From Climacium dendroides (taxonomy: Eukaryota; Streptophyta; Bryopsida; Hypnales; Climaciaceae), in NCBI GenBank assembly GCA_950106755.1, contig OX467086.1, positions 32,692,001 through 32,756,000 on the forward strand: a DNA stretch of 64,000 bases. The letters run 5' to 3'. The position numbers were made by a program, and so were the translations under genes. Under the pieces are notes generated by a model that was not told the DNA's origin, did no database searches, and saw only the letters and a program-made list of their open reading frames with translations. Below are positions 1 to 11,995 of this stretch, one piece after another (within the stretch, counting starts at the first letter, position 1; every line of letters starts with the position of its first letter).

Positions 1-133
1 CTAGAGATTAAGTTGTGTTAGTGTTTAGAGGTTTCATTCCATCTCGAATGCCATCAGTTGGTGACTCCTTTAAGTTACAGGGGGCACCACAGTATTCACA
101 CTATTCAAACACTTTTCTGTACCTGTGCCTCAG

Positions 134-3100
134 ATGGCAGGTGACGGCAGCAAATTCCACTCGCAGGGATCAGCCAGCAAAACCGGTGGAGATGCAGCAA
201 CTCCAGAAGATCCAATGCTTCTGAATTGCGACTAGTAAGTTTCTATTACTACTTGTCTGCCTCAAAAGTACATGCACACAATGTAAGGATTCAAGCCATG
301 ATGCTATTTACGCAGCAATTTAGTAGAATCTAATTGTGTCAATATGTACCAGCATTGCACATTTCAAGATTTGTCATACCCCCCCAGTGCCAAAACAACA
401 AATTTGGTGTTAAGAAATGTAGTAGTGTCAAAGGAGTATATAAGCCTACACACTAAACCGCATATGGATTGTGTTTTCTACCTTTGAAAATCAACATAAT
501 TTAAGAGAAATTTGTATGTTTTGTTGCAATGAGTTGTTTGGATGTCTAATTTTGGGATCTCTTTATAGCTGAAAACATGACAAGGTTCCTAAATAATGCA
601 CAAACTATCCTTTAAATAATTCACTTAGTGGTGTACAATTTGTGCAGTGGCGATCCAACCATGTTCGACGCCTACTGGAAAGTGCACAAATTTGAGCACG
701 TGATGGTGCGCAACGCTGGTGACGGGTTGAGTTATTTTGGGGAGTCCAACGCCGACTCGCCCCGGCCGGGATTCGAGAATGCCGAGCTGGAAGATGCTGT
801 TCGGGCTCTCCACGCCTTGGTGGGAAATGCTGTTACCAAGGACAGACACATTGTTGTGGGCAATGGCAGCACGCAGCTCTTCCAAGCTGCGTTATACGCG
901 TTGGCCTCCTCCGGTAACTGTCGTCCTCTCGGCAACACTGACTCCACTAGCAACAGCACCGCTGTGGTGGCTCAATCACCTTACTACTCGGTAGGTACCA
1001 CATTCATATATCCACGAGTGGAAACATGGTCTGCGTTGACATTGGAAACGATGCATGAGAAAAGGAGTCACAACTAGTCTAAGTAGCCATGTGGGTCTTC
1101 ACATGGGTCATTTTTCTGTTCTACGTAGACCTTGTTGTTGCATTCCATTCATTTATATCAGCATGTATGGTCAATGATTTGAAGTTAGTACCGTAGTTGT
1201 AGGGGAGGTTCTTGCTGACCATCGATATCGTTATTCAGATTCAAAGCTTGTGCTAGGAAGGGATTTTATCAAGTAGATTGAATGTGGTCTCATTTGTTAA
1301 AATACCATGTTTCAAAGTGACAAAATTGTGACATTCAAGTGGCTTGGTCGTGCAGGCATATCCTCAGATTATCAACTACTTGCAGTCCAAGCTATTCCAT
1401 TGGGCGGGAGACTCGCGTGCATACCAGCCCAAGAGAGGCGAAGCCTGCATCGAGGTGATCACTTCTCCTAACAATCCATGCGGTGGACTTCGTGAAGGAT
1501 TGGTGAGGAAGGAAGAAGGACTTCGGCTCCTTCAAGTCCACGACTTGGCGTACTACTGGCCAACTCATATGCCTATCACCAAGCCCTTGGACCACAATGT
1601 CATGTTGTTCACCTTGTCCAAATGTACAGGACATGCTGGAGTCCGCATTGGGTGAGTCACTGAATTAATGGGTGTTCACCTCAACTTTCACTTTGCAGAG
1701 TTTACAATAATGTTTGTGAAATTCACGAGAAGAGGATTGCGTCAAATAATGTATCTTACATGAGTGGAAACTGTCCATGAAAAGTTACCTACAAGACGTC
1801 ATCTTGAGATCTTTTCCTTTCTCGTTAAAATTAGGACAAGCTTATTTTGCCCTTTTCATGTTCTTGCTAGATTGCAAAACCCACAACGAGGTACTGATTC
1901 TGCCATCGGAATTGGTAAGCTTGTCCTACTTTTAACGCTTGGAAGTGGGTAGGGAAATCATGCATGGCAGAACGCGTGGCTCCCTACTCGCTCTCTAGTA
2001 AAATGATTTTATGCTACTGCCAAGGTTTGTAAGCTTATATTTGAGCATGGTCCCTCTAATTGCAGATGGGCAATTGTAAAGGATCCTACAGTGGCCAAGA
2101 AGATGGAAGAATTCATTTTACTTAATACCATCAGTGTGTCACGCGATGCTCAAAGCCGTGCCGCCGGGATCTTGCGCGCCGTTGTGAGGGGCTACACGAT
2201 TGATGGAGGGATGGAAGGGATGCTTGTGGGGAAGCAGCTCTTCCACTGGGCCATGGCAGTGATGGAATGCCGTTGGGGAAGAGTGAGAGCTGCTTTGGCG
2301 GAGAACAAGCAGTTCAGCCTCCCCGAGAGCCCGGTGCCTTCCATGTGTACTTTTTTGGGCATGGCTTACTCGGCATATCCAGGTAAAATGGGAGTATGCC
2401 CACCTGAACTACGAGAATTAGAAGGGTTTAACAAAAAAATTAGCAACGTTTTTAGCTACATGCATTGTTGAAGCACATGCTTGAGCAATGCATTTCAACA
2501 AAACATGCAATATTCAAAACATGCTTTAGCAAACATGCTCCAAAATGTTGCTCCACTTTTTTTACCAAGGGAGTCACACAAACATTATCACAACTGTAGA
2601 TGAATACATGTATTCTTTGTTTCTAGAGTTTCGTTCAAGGTCATTCATTAGCAATGTTTCAGGGTTAAGGACAAAGGATGCTTGATTATAAAATGACCAT
2701 TGTGAATTGAATATTACAAATGAAAGAAAACTTTATACCATTAGATTGAGTGAACAACAGAACACATTGCATGTGTTTTGGGGTCAAAAAAACTATCTAT
2801 ATGAACAATTGAAAACCCCGTATAAGTTCTGCAACACTGCAGTAAAACATGAGGTCAATTTGTGCTTACTGAAAAGGGTTAAATAAATTATTTTATAGCT
2901 GCACATATTGGTTCCATGTGAATCGGCTTCTCACGCGAAGTGATGACTCCAATCGAACTTGTTGTCTGTTACAGTTTTAAAATTGTTTTTTTGCGTGTGA
3001 TTGCAACAGCGTTCATCTGGCTGAAATGTGAGGAGCAGGAGGCTGATTGTCACCTGATTTTGAAGAGAAATGGAATCCTGAGTCGCAGCGGTGTTTGCTT

Positions 3101-3194
3101 TGGAGTCTCACCTCAATACGCCCGTTTGAGCTTGCTGGACCGCAAGCCCGCCGTGGATCTACTTATTGAGCGTCTCGCAGCTCTCAAGTGCTGA
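134..3194 (+). CDS. TAA: Tryptophan aminotransferase (TAA/TAR family), 5 exons
   Basis: Exons 134-234, 648-990, 1356-1651, 2066-2382 and 3010-3194 join in phase at GT-AG borders to give about 413 aa, against 391 for Arabidopsis TAA1. The family converts tryptophan to indole-3-pyruvate, the first step of the main auxin pathway, using PLP. Motifs seen: DYGDPT at residues 33-38 (split across intron 1), GNGSTQ at 105-110 (PLP phosphate region), TSPNNP at 184-189, HDLAYYWP at 210-217 with the Asp expected to contact the PLP ring, and TLSKCTGHAG at 234-243 with Lys237 as the Schiff-base lysine. The C-terminal RLSLLDRK segment also fits the family. There is no EGF-like domain before the aminotransferase fold, as in TAA1 and unlike alliinases. 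The start ATG follows an acceptor-like pyrimidine-rich CAG, so a 5' exon may lie outside the window. No targeting peptide is evident, so a cytosolic protein is inferred. It could be a TAR rather than the TAA1 orthologue. Confidence 0.93.
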
Positions 3195-6116
3195 TCGATT
3201 GAAGCAGCCGAATTCACAATGTCAAGGAGTATGAATGTCTAGAATTATTGGCCCGCTTTGATGAAGCTCAAGTGGTTCCAGGCGACCATGGACTGCCGAA
3301 AAAGCTATATAGTTGCCATACATTGTTGAGTAGATGCTAGAATGGACAAGAGAATGCTCGACAATCGGGGAGGTTTGAGAGCATTTTGGAGATTATTATG
3401 TTCAAGTCATTTTGGTCAATCGAAGACATTCATATATGTGCTTTTTAGTTGATGTCAATGCTAAGAATGGGGAGAAATAGTATGTGCAATAATCTCTTCT
3501 ACCTAGATTCAGTGAGACAATCCAATGAGACAATGAGACAGTTGTTTGTAACTCTTAAAAGAACATTTGAGGTCCTTGGAGGGCTACTCAAACTTTGATT
3601 TCAAAATCTTTCTTGAAATTGGCATCATGTAGCTTGTTCAAATGACCAATCAATGATGAGCTTCCGCCTTCCTCCAAGGCCACGGACGACCTCAAAGTCA
3701 CTATTCAAAATTGCATTTGATAATTTATCAACTTTTCCAATGCAAAAACTTCAAGACAACTCAAATTGCAAATTCAAAACTCCAAGACTTAGATTGATAG
3801 ATGCATCTGTTGAAAACAAAGAGGATAAAGAGAATGATATCAAGGAAGTTCACATGTAGTTGAGTACGTGAGGAGTTTTCCTGAAGAATCTCTGAAAACC
3901 CAACCCCTCCGGCTGGGTCTGTAGTATGGATGTTAACACAAGACTTGCCATTTGTATGCACATCGTCAAAGTTTAACTGATTTCCGGTATAACCACTTGT
4001 GTAATCACTCTCTGCGTCGAGTTTGGTACTGAATGGCTTCTACCCTTCATCTGTTCTTCAGCAGCGTGTACTGGTGCAGTAACATTGCAACTCCAACAGA
4101 AATTCAGTGACTGAAAATGTCTGGATCACTCAAAATCGAGAAAAAAACACCGACAGCCATGATCATGTTTTGCGTCAATGAGGTTTGATTTTTTTTTCGT
4201 CATATTTAAATAAATTTCTTCAAATATATCATCTAAAGTTCAGAAATGGCATTTGAAAATGTTAAGCAAAAGCTATGATAAGCTATTTGACATCTATTAT
4301 TATCTACGTTTATTAGGGCACAATTTTAAGCACAACCACTGAGTAGCTCGGTTTTCAGTGAACGGTGGTGAACTCGTGATCAAAGAAATGACGGTCGAGT
4401 CTATAGAAGTGCAACGAGCTTCCTGGGGAAAATGCAGGAGGAACCTTTTATTTGTTGTGCAAATTCTTTTTTTGCAAATTTTGAGTTCAAATTTGCAATA
4501 AGAGGTTCCAAATTAGCCAAGAGAGGTGTTAACAATAAAATTAAATGACACAAAATAGGGAGTCGTTTTTTTTACATTCACCTTGGTTTGGACCTCCGCG
4601 AGAGACTTGTTGCACTACTCTAGACTCGACCAGAAATGACTCGCTTCAAAAAAGAAATCTCACCAAGGACTCATCCCTTGGTTTGTTGTACTGTTTCCTT
4701 TATCAATGGAAATTGTCCATGTGTTTTTAAGAAAAAATGACCCACTAACGATAAATGTGAAAGGTAAGGAGTTTTTTGATCCCAGGGCAAATGTGCACAA
4801 TAGCATATTACACCCGAATTTCACCATCTTACATCGATGGGATCATTCGATGGACCAACTCATTCTACGTAAAGAACTTCAAAAATTGCACTACTTGGCA
4901 CATACGTAAGGTTACCTTCCTTACACTAGTTTCAATTACACGCAATTGTGTATGTTCGGTCACTACCACTTATATGAATTGAAGTTATGCCTAGTCACTG
5001 GCAGTCTCTGGAGTAACTCTCTCCAGATTGCAAAGGTAAAAATTGATCCAAATCAACTGTTTATTTGTAGCAAGAAGCGCATCAAATGACTCAGCCTAAT
5101 GCGTGTCAAGTTAGTACCAGCTCAATTAGTGGCCACAGCATACATCTTGCTACAAATACTTACTTTGTCTATAATTGTGCAAGCTCTATAATTGTACAGT
5201 GAATAATACCGGTATCACAAGTGGAGGGCGCCGAGAGGATTTGGTTTTTTTTAAGTGGGACCTTCCTCCGGATCACCATTTTGTCAACTTGATGAATAGA
5301 ATTTGTCACATTTTCAGGGCCAGAAGCACGCAGAAGCAGGCACACGGCAAGCAAGCACTCCAACCCATGCGTGCACACAAAGCCAACGCTCAAACGTCGG
5401 ATAACGATGCAAGGTACTAACGGGATATTGGCCATGAACCCCATTTGGGTGTCACGCAGGCAGTGATCCCAGAACTAGTTTATGGAATTTTGTGCAATAT
5501 GCTACCTTCAAGACAAACAGGCATCAACTTTGACTACCTTGCGAGTGTGAGCAGTATTTTTTTTTTTTAAAAGTAGAAATGAAAGGACTTTGCAAGTTGT
5601 AAGGGATTATTGGGAGTACACTAACACAAAACTGACTAGATAGATGCTAATTTTAATGTGGAGGAAGTTGCAAATTGGCTATCAAATTCTATTGTTTGTT
5701 GCAATCTTTGCTAAAATTTTTTTTTTTTCTACTATGTACATTTAGCTACTGGAAATTTTATGTAGCAATGGAGCAAATTTTATCCAATTCTGTAAACACT
5801 AGAACTCAAGTGAATACACTTTCTGCCTATCATTGCCAAAGTAGTGAGTGAAGATCAATGCCGCTGGCAATTTTGTAGATTGTATTCCACTTCAAATTCG
5901 AGTGTCCATACAAGACAAAATTTTAAGCAAGGTTTACAGTAGGTCAAGCATGGAGTGCTTAATGAATGGGATATCCCATCATCCTCTCTTGCTCTCTATT
6001 AAACTTGTATAAAGTAAAACAACCCATTGTGGTCAAAATTAGGAGTTTGGCTTCATGTTGTTGAAATTTTTCAATTTTTTCCCCACATTAAGGCAAGTGT
6101 GAGAAACAGTGAGAGC
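3195..6116. other. Intergenic, no gene recognised
   Basis: This is AT-rich sequence downstream of the TAA gene. The first 300 bases probably hold its 3' UTR. The remainder has only short open frames without recognisable domains, homopolymer A and T runs, and no clear transposon termini that I could find. Confidence 0.5.
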
Positions 6117-6207
6117 ATGACACCATTATGTTTTTTCCTAAGAAATGACAATGATTGTGGCTCAAATCTTACATATTGGGAAAAACATAATGGTGTCATT
6201 TCTTAGG
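6117..6207. repeat. Short foldback (inverted repeat)
   Basis: Two arms of about 22 bp, ATGACACCATTATGTTTTT near 6118 and its near-exact complement at about 6177-6200, are separated by roughly 38 bases. The block CCTAAGAAATGACA just inside the left arm is also complemented just outside the right arm (about 6195-6207), so two alternative pairings are possible. It abuts the MITE that starts at 6216. Confidence 0.6.
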
Positions 6208-6215
6208 TATCCACT

Positions 6216-6508
6216 CATTAGGAAAAATTTCAAGCCTGAAAGAGGCCACAAGTTTTGCAATCCTATGGTACAATTATGGAAACAAATAAAAGTAAAAAAA
6301 CTATTTTTTAATTTTTTATTAAAAATTTGATGTGTCACTATTGGTGTCATATTAGCACTATGTCAGCAACATGTTAGTTGGCTTTTTAAAATTTTATTTA
6401 TTTTAAATATTCCAAAAAATATTTTTAATTTTTTCTATATTTTGCACTACCCAGGGGCTGAAAATCAAAAGTTAGTGTCCCTCTATAGGGTTCAAATTTT
6501 TTCTAATG
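6216..6508. mobile_element. MITE, CATTAGGAAAA-terminal family, copy 1
   Basis: The ends are inverted: the left reads CATTAGGAAAAATTTCAAGC and the right is the complement of CATTAGAAAAAATTTGAACC, with further pairing into an AAAGAGGC/CTATAGAGG region. The element is about 293 bp, non-coding and AT-rich inside. Related copies sit at 11148-11441 and 17116-17368. Small size, terminal inverted repeats and three copies point to a MITE. The superfamily is not assigned because no clear target duplication was found. Confidence 0.6.
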
Positions 6509-7154
6509 CTATAGGGTCATCTAACTACCTTACTTGAAAAAAGAAGGCAAATCTTTCCAAGCCTAGTGTAGCATGTAATGGGTGACAATGCATATCTTTA
6601 TTAATCTTGGTTAATAAGCAACTAGAAAAAATGCGAATAGGGTTGAAGTTATGTACAACATCCATAATGGTTAACCAACATTGGAAAGGTTCCTTTTACT
6701 TCTACGGGAAATTAGAGCCCCAAACATGACAACTTCCTAAACAACCGATGACTCTTTTACAACTTTCCACTCATCCAATAACATTAATGGCCACTTCACA
6801 CGACCAAAGGTTGAGAGAGGTTGTGGGTTTCCACCAATTAAATTCCAAGAAACCAAGAGTTCAGCCTCTTGACCCTTTACACTAAAAGAACAAGTCCAAA
6901 GGCCAATGCCCTCCAACTACCTACATTGTAATAAATTGTTTGCATGGTGACAAACTCTCAAAAGAAGTTTAGGTTGGTTAAAAATGGAGGTCCAAAATAT
7001 AGCCAGGAGGCCATCAACTTATGACAATAACTCAACCGTTAGTTGGCTAAGATATTGGACTTTGGCTTGGCTTTTGGAAGCTTCACACCATGACCATCCA
7101 AATTGAAAGGCCATGGGAGTTCATTGCCATGGGTTTGAACTTTAGGCTTGGCCT

Positions 7155-7725
7155 TTAACCCTTAAAGTCCTACAACCATTTTTTTTGTCAAAACCACTCA
7201 AAACTACCACTACTACTACATTCACCTACAAAATAAATTTAAAAAATATTTTTTAGAATCTAACCATAGGATCTTGTTCCACACTTGTGTTGAATCACGT
7301 GATAGATTTTTTGTAATTTTTGACCATATAGTATTGAAAGATATTGGCATTCAAAGTAAAAGAAAAAAAATTCTTTCAAGAAGTTGCTATGATTGCTTGC
7401 AAAATAAGAAGCTCTGTAAGTTTTACATCACTAATCCAAATGGAATGAATGAAGCCTTCAATCATGTGTTAAGAAAAAAATATAATCTATAAGGAAAAAA
7501 ATATTAAAATTTTTATTTCAATTTTTTGAGTATATTTTATTTGCTATCCAATCTCCCCTTTTGAGGTTATTGTGGCATAACTTTTGCTCCTAAGCACCAA
7601 TTAAAATAAAAATTAAATTTCCAAAAAGCTCATAAGTTTTTCTATCTTTTGAGGAAGTTTCACAAGAGCCTGCCCAAAATCCATTTTGTCCCCTATAATA
7701 GGGACCATGGGACTTTAGGGGTTAA
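7155..7725. mobile_element. TTAA-flanked non-autonomous DNA element (piggyBac-like termini)
   Basis: TTAA at 7155-7158 and 7722-7725 bracket a 563-bp element that begins CCCTTAAAGTCC and ends with the complement of CCCCTAAAGTCC. The interior has no conserved coding. A diverged relative of its right part lies at about 33010-33345 and ends in GGAATTTTAAGGGG. The similarity of the two flanks continues a few bases outside the TTAA (GCCT on both sides), so the inverted repeat may extend further than the TTAA. Confidence 0.6.
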
Positions 7726-8073
7726 AGGCTTCACAATATGGCTAGCCGAAGGCTCCAATTCCTATTATTCATTGCCTACTTATTGCTCATTTCTTTGGAC
7801 CCTCAACAAAGTTTGGCCACTCGATCTTGACTTGAACGGCCATAGTGTAAAGTGCTCCTGACGTTACAACTTCCCATTCATCCCATAAATTACCATTAAC
7901 CTAGCAACTTCCCAACCAGTCAACGATTCTTTGCAGATTATAATTCAGTTCACTCCCAAACATACAGGGAGGAATTATCCTCCCTCCAAGAGAATGATTT
8001 ATACTGGGTGTGAACACTTCACTGGACAAGGATGCTATTTCAGCCAATGACCTTTGGAATTAATTTGTCCGAG

Positions 8074-8143
8074 CGCTCCTCAGTCTGGAAAGGACCGGGC
8101 CTTGTCTGCCTGCAGACGGCCAGGTCCTTTCAGACGAGGAGCG
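8074..8143. repeat. GC-rich 70-nt hairpin, miRNA-precursor-like
   Basis: A near-complete foldback: CGCTCCTC pairs with GAGGAGCG at the outer end, then GTCTG with CAGAC, AAAGGACC with GGTCCTTT, GCC with GGC, and GTCTG with CAGAC, closing on a tiny loop. Interruptions are one- or two-base bulges. The structure is strikingly GC-rich in an AT-rich neighbourhood. It could be a small-RNA hairpin or a transposon remnant; transcription cannot be seen from sequence. Confidence 0.6.
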
Positions 8144-8449
8144 GTCAGTGCCAGGTGCTCAATAACTTAACAATGGTGGCGGCTCAGATGGAAGTGCACT
8201 TGCAAACATTCGGGAGGAAAACACACACACACAACAACAATTTCTAAAAATTGGGGGTGTAAAAACTCTGAAATTGTTTTAGTACAGATGAAAAAAAAAA
8301 AATGGAGCTCATATTTAAGATCATAGACCTCCAATGATCTAGGAGTGGTTAGAAAACATATAATTATCCACCTACAAAATAGGGAACAAGTTTTTACGTT
8401 TCAAGTCCTAAACTGCATATTTGGCAACATAGCGATTTTGGGCAGCTCA

Positions 8450-9265
8450 TTGCGAATGAAATTTTTATTTTGTTTTATTTAAAATTGTCACATAACATGT
8501 GCCCAAGGAGTAGCTTTCAAGCCCAACAATTTTCATAGCTTCTGACTACGTGGTTAAAAAATTGTCGTGTGATATGCAAAATTTTGAAATCTTTTTATAG
8601 ATTTTTATATAGGTGGAAAGCTTTGAATCATTCCAATTTGATTAATGAGATTTGTCTATTGTCCGCTCATCTGCCCATATAACATTCAATACATTAGTTT
8701 GCAGGCAGTTTTGTGGATAGCTATGGATCTCTATTCCAAGATAAACTTTAAAGTCCTTCATTTAACTCAATTTTTAATACTCCTAAGGGAAAAAAAAATT
8801 TAATTTAGATGTAGATCTTTTGTTATGACATTAAAACCATTGGGATTGTCATTTTTCAATTAAGTGAATTATTAACAATTTAGTATTTTAAATCATTCTC
8901 TACTTCTTTCTACTTACTATTTTTTTCCTATATGTTGTACAATTCCAAATGATTTGAATTTTTTTATAGCCAATTTGCCTTAAAGAATGAATCTAAAGTG
9001 TAACCTCCATTTTGGACATTTTTTCATAGAAATGTGACCTTGTGAAGTGTAGCAGCTTGTTTTTTCGTAGGATTAAAAAAAAATATTTGTTATTTCAAAT
9101 GTTGATATCTTGCAATCTACATGGTGGAAATTTCTTAAATTTTTTCTATGTATTGTCAAACTAGTGTACTACAAGATCCTATAGTTACACGTGTTCATAA
9201 ATGTTTTGTTTTTTAATTTGGTACCTGTACTAGAAATGGCAGTTTTGGAGCGTTTTCGGTGAAAA
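8450..9265. repeat. Dispersed AT-rich repeat (family of 12000-12899), inverted copy
   Basis: Sequence here is the diverged reverse complement of much of the TTAA element at 11996-12903. For example, the TTTAGTATTTTAAATCATTC block near 8880 and the ACTAGAAATGGCAGTTTTGG block near 9225 are both matched in inverse order there. A third copy lies at about 51860-52260, continuing at 55386. No reading frame is conserved. The TTAA terminus is not recognisable at either end of this copy. Confidence 0.6.
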
Positions 9266-11147
9266 AGCTTGTCCTTGCATTTCTATAAATGTACAAATCC
9301 ACTTTCATTTCCCAAACCATCATGGAGATGGCGGGCTCCAAAAGAAAAGCGGCCTACCAAGATTGTGTGGTCTTCTAACTTGATGGGTTTCTTTCTTTTT
9401 TTAAATTGAGATAAGAAGTCAATAGTGCTTGTCTCTTACTTTCCTAGCTTTTTCCTTGAATTTCTCCTAATATTAAAGAATATTGGAGTGCTTTCAATTT
9501 TATTTAGTCAAATGAACCACACAATTTTTTAACATGATTGTGTGAATGGGTTAAAATGAGAAGGTGTAGGAAAATTGACAAGTAGACCTAATAATCTCGT
9601 GGTTTTACTCTTGGTTCATCCCAATTATGTTGGAACATTCCTTAGTGCTCTATATGAGCATTTAGAAAAATATGATCTATATGGTACCAAAATGCCAACA
9701 TAGTTTGAGTTTCAAAGCAATTGAGTTAGCCCCTAGTTAGACGGAAAGACTCAAGTCAATTATTATATCCCCATAACACTTTCATTAACCCCAAAGTTAT
9801 AGATTCGATCATTTGAAATTCAAATAAACAATTGGCATTAAGTTGCTAGCTTTTACAGCACCACACGAGCTAACAAACTAGCCTACATACTACTATCATG
9901 AGCCTTCCAAGATTTCGTAGCCTTGAAATTCGACGCAAAAAAGAAAAACAAGTAATTAATATAGAACAAGACGAAACAACTATTGACAGACGTCGCGCCT
10001 GAAAATCAACATGTGTGGCGAAGATGCTGTCGTAGGATTTAGAAGGACAACTTTAACGTAGCTAGGCTTACAACCACCCTTACTAGCGAGGGCCCCGATG
10101 GGACCACAATCCCACCTTCGCCATACCCCCAACACCCGGACCAACCACCTTTGACGTGAAATGTTGGCCATGTTCTAACTTATTCTTCCACATATTCTAG
10201 TTCACCGGAATAGCAATGACGGAGATTTTTTTGATTTTTTTTCCTATTTTTTCCTTTTTTTCCTTTTTTTTCTTTTTCTTCTTTTAAAAAAAAATTGCAC
10301 ACCCAGGAAACTTGCAAGTCAAAATAATGAAGTGTCACAGATGGGACAAACAAGTAATCCATTCATCAGTTCCCAAACAGTGAGTGACCCCCTGTGTTGT
10401 TTTTTCGTTTTTTTTTCCATGAAATGACGGCCCCATGCCGCTGAGGCGACGGAGGCCTTTGAATGCATGCTGCTTGGAAGCCATGTCCTACGCTCTGCTT
10501 GAATGCCGTTGCCCCTGCTCATTGATGGCCGTCGCCTTCTTGAGGACGGACGGCTCAGGGGCAAGTCAAGTCCGTCAGGTGTCCCAGAGCTCAGGAACAT
10601 GGATCCACCCCCATCAAACCATTTGCAAAAAAAACACGATGTGTCGAGTGACGAGTGGCCGAGCACTCATGGATTTTTTATTTTTTATTTTTTTTCCGGC
10701 CATCTGTCCGTCTTCTTTTTTTTTTTTTGAAACAATGAAACAAGGCTTCATTGCAAGAATCTGTCCGTCTTCAGGAGACTTGACCCCGGAGCAGAAAAAG
10801 CGAGAGAGCTTCATCCACGATGGATCATGGCGCCCCGAGGGGAAGGGTCAGTCAGTCAGTCATAACTTCCATTAAGTCACACTTGATTAGTTCATCTGCA
10901 GAGTCACCATTGGCAAGGGCTGACGGAATTGAGTGCTTCAACAACAGTGAGTGAGTGAGTGAGTGAGTGAGTGAGTGTAGCATCATGTGCGCCGCACACA
11001 CTTGGGTGATAACTTTTAATTCCGTCGTCGCTGAACTTATGAGACCACTCGGCGGGCAGGCGAGAGGGAGGAAGGGAAGGTCAAGGCAGCATTGAAGCAG
11101 TTTTGGAGCAGAATGTGCGCAGGAAGAGGCGGTGGTGGAAAACCAGT
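9266..11147. other. Intergenic, GC-richer patches and simple repeats
   Basis: No gene is recognised. The stretches at 9990-10170 and 10430-10610 are GC-richer than their surroundings and have overlapping short open frames in several frames without domain signatures. T-rich runs lie at 10225-10290 and 10670-10730. A GTGA microsatellite (about eight units) is at 10946-10979. Confidence 0.4.
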
Positions 11148-11441
11148 AGATGACATTTCAAGCCTCTATAGGGTCGTTTCAGTCCTGTTCTCTTGCTGTT
11201 CCTTTGTTGTTCCCCTTGCAGCAACGGAACGGTCAGCTGTCAGGGGAAAAAAAGTCAAAAAAAAAAAAAGTTCTTAGAATGCCAAAAAAAAGTTGATTTT
11301 TTTCTTTTTTAAATTTCAAAAATGATGTGGTAGGGTCTCGACCACATTAGCCTGCTGCGCTATCACTACTGCAATGCACTGCAAGGAGTTCCTTGCCATG
11401 ATAACTTGCGACCCTATAGAGGCCTGAAATGTTTTCTAATG
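11148..11441. mobile_element. MITE, CATTAGGAAAA-terminal family, copy 2
   Basis: The ends are inverted: the left carries ACATTTCAAGCCTCTATAGG followed by GTCG, and the right is the complement of CATTAGAAAACATTTCAGGC followed by CTCTATAGGGTCG. The right terminus matches the family consensus well. The left lacks the outer CATTAG, so this copy is partly eroded. It is about 290 bp, non-coding, and has an A-rich block in the middle. Confidence 0.55.
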
Positions 11442-11593
11442 CTTTTTTCCTGTGAAGGGAGATCGTACATGGGGATAGTTGATAGTCATATTGTACATGG
11501 GGATAGTCAAATTTCCAGAATTGTATTCCCAAAATTGAAATTACTGTGGATTTTGGGAGCCAAGAAGTGCACTTCACTAGTAGTTAACATTTT

Positions 11594-11815
11594 AGAGTCT
11601 TCTAATTCCGATCATTCAAGAACTACTTTCTTGCCCATTACTTCCTAGTACTTTCTTGCTCATGACTTCAAGACATGTGTTATGACCTTATTGGTCCCAA
11701 CCTTATAAAAGACAAAAAAAACATTCTAAGCTTTGGTTGGAAATTTGTTCCAACCTTAGTTGGAGATATTGCACCCCTACAGAGTGAGGATTGGATGTGG
11801 TTGACAAATGGGTGC
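11594..11815 (+). repeat. Left arm of a 220-bp inverted repeat pair
   Basis: This block, starting AGAGTCTTCTAATTCCGATC, is about 80% similar by eye to the reverse complement of 13310-13538. Shared landmarks are GACATGTGTT, GGTTGGAAATTTGTTCC and GTTGGAAATA/GTTGGAGATA. The two arms enclose a TTAA element (11996-12903) and about 400 bp more. No coding function is seen. Confidence 0.6.
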
Positions 11816-11995
11816 TTCAACCTCAGAAGTTGCTACACTTTTATAAACCCTTCCGTCCCAATTTCCTATCCTACTCACTAGTAGTACACATGTCAACCTC
11901 CTCATGGCAATATTGTCCATAGGTGCTTTGTCAGTGTCCCCCAAAGTAAACCCTGTAAGATAAATCTATCACATAATTAAAATACAATCAAAGTA

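Noticed and set aside
10319..10875. Overlapping open frames of 115-146 codons on both strands
   Set aside because: The region is GC-rich, so stops are rare in all frames; there are T/A homopolymer runs inside and no recognisable motifs.
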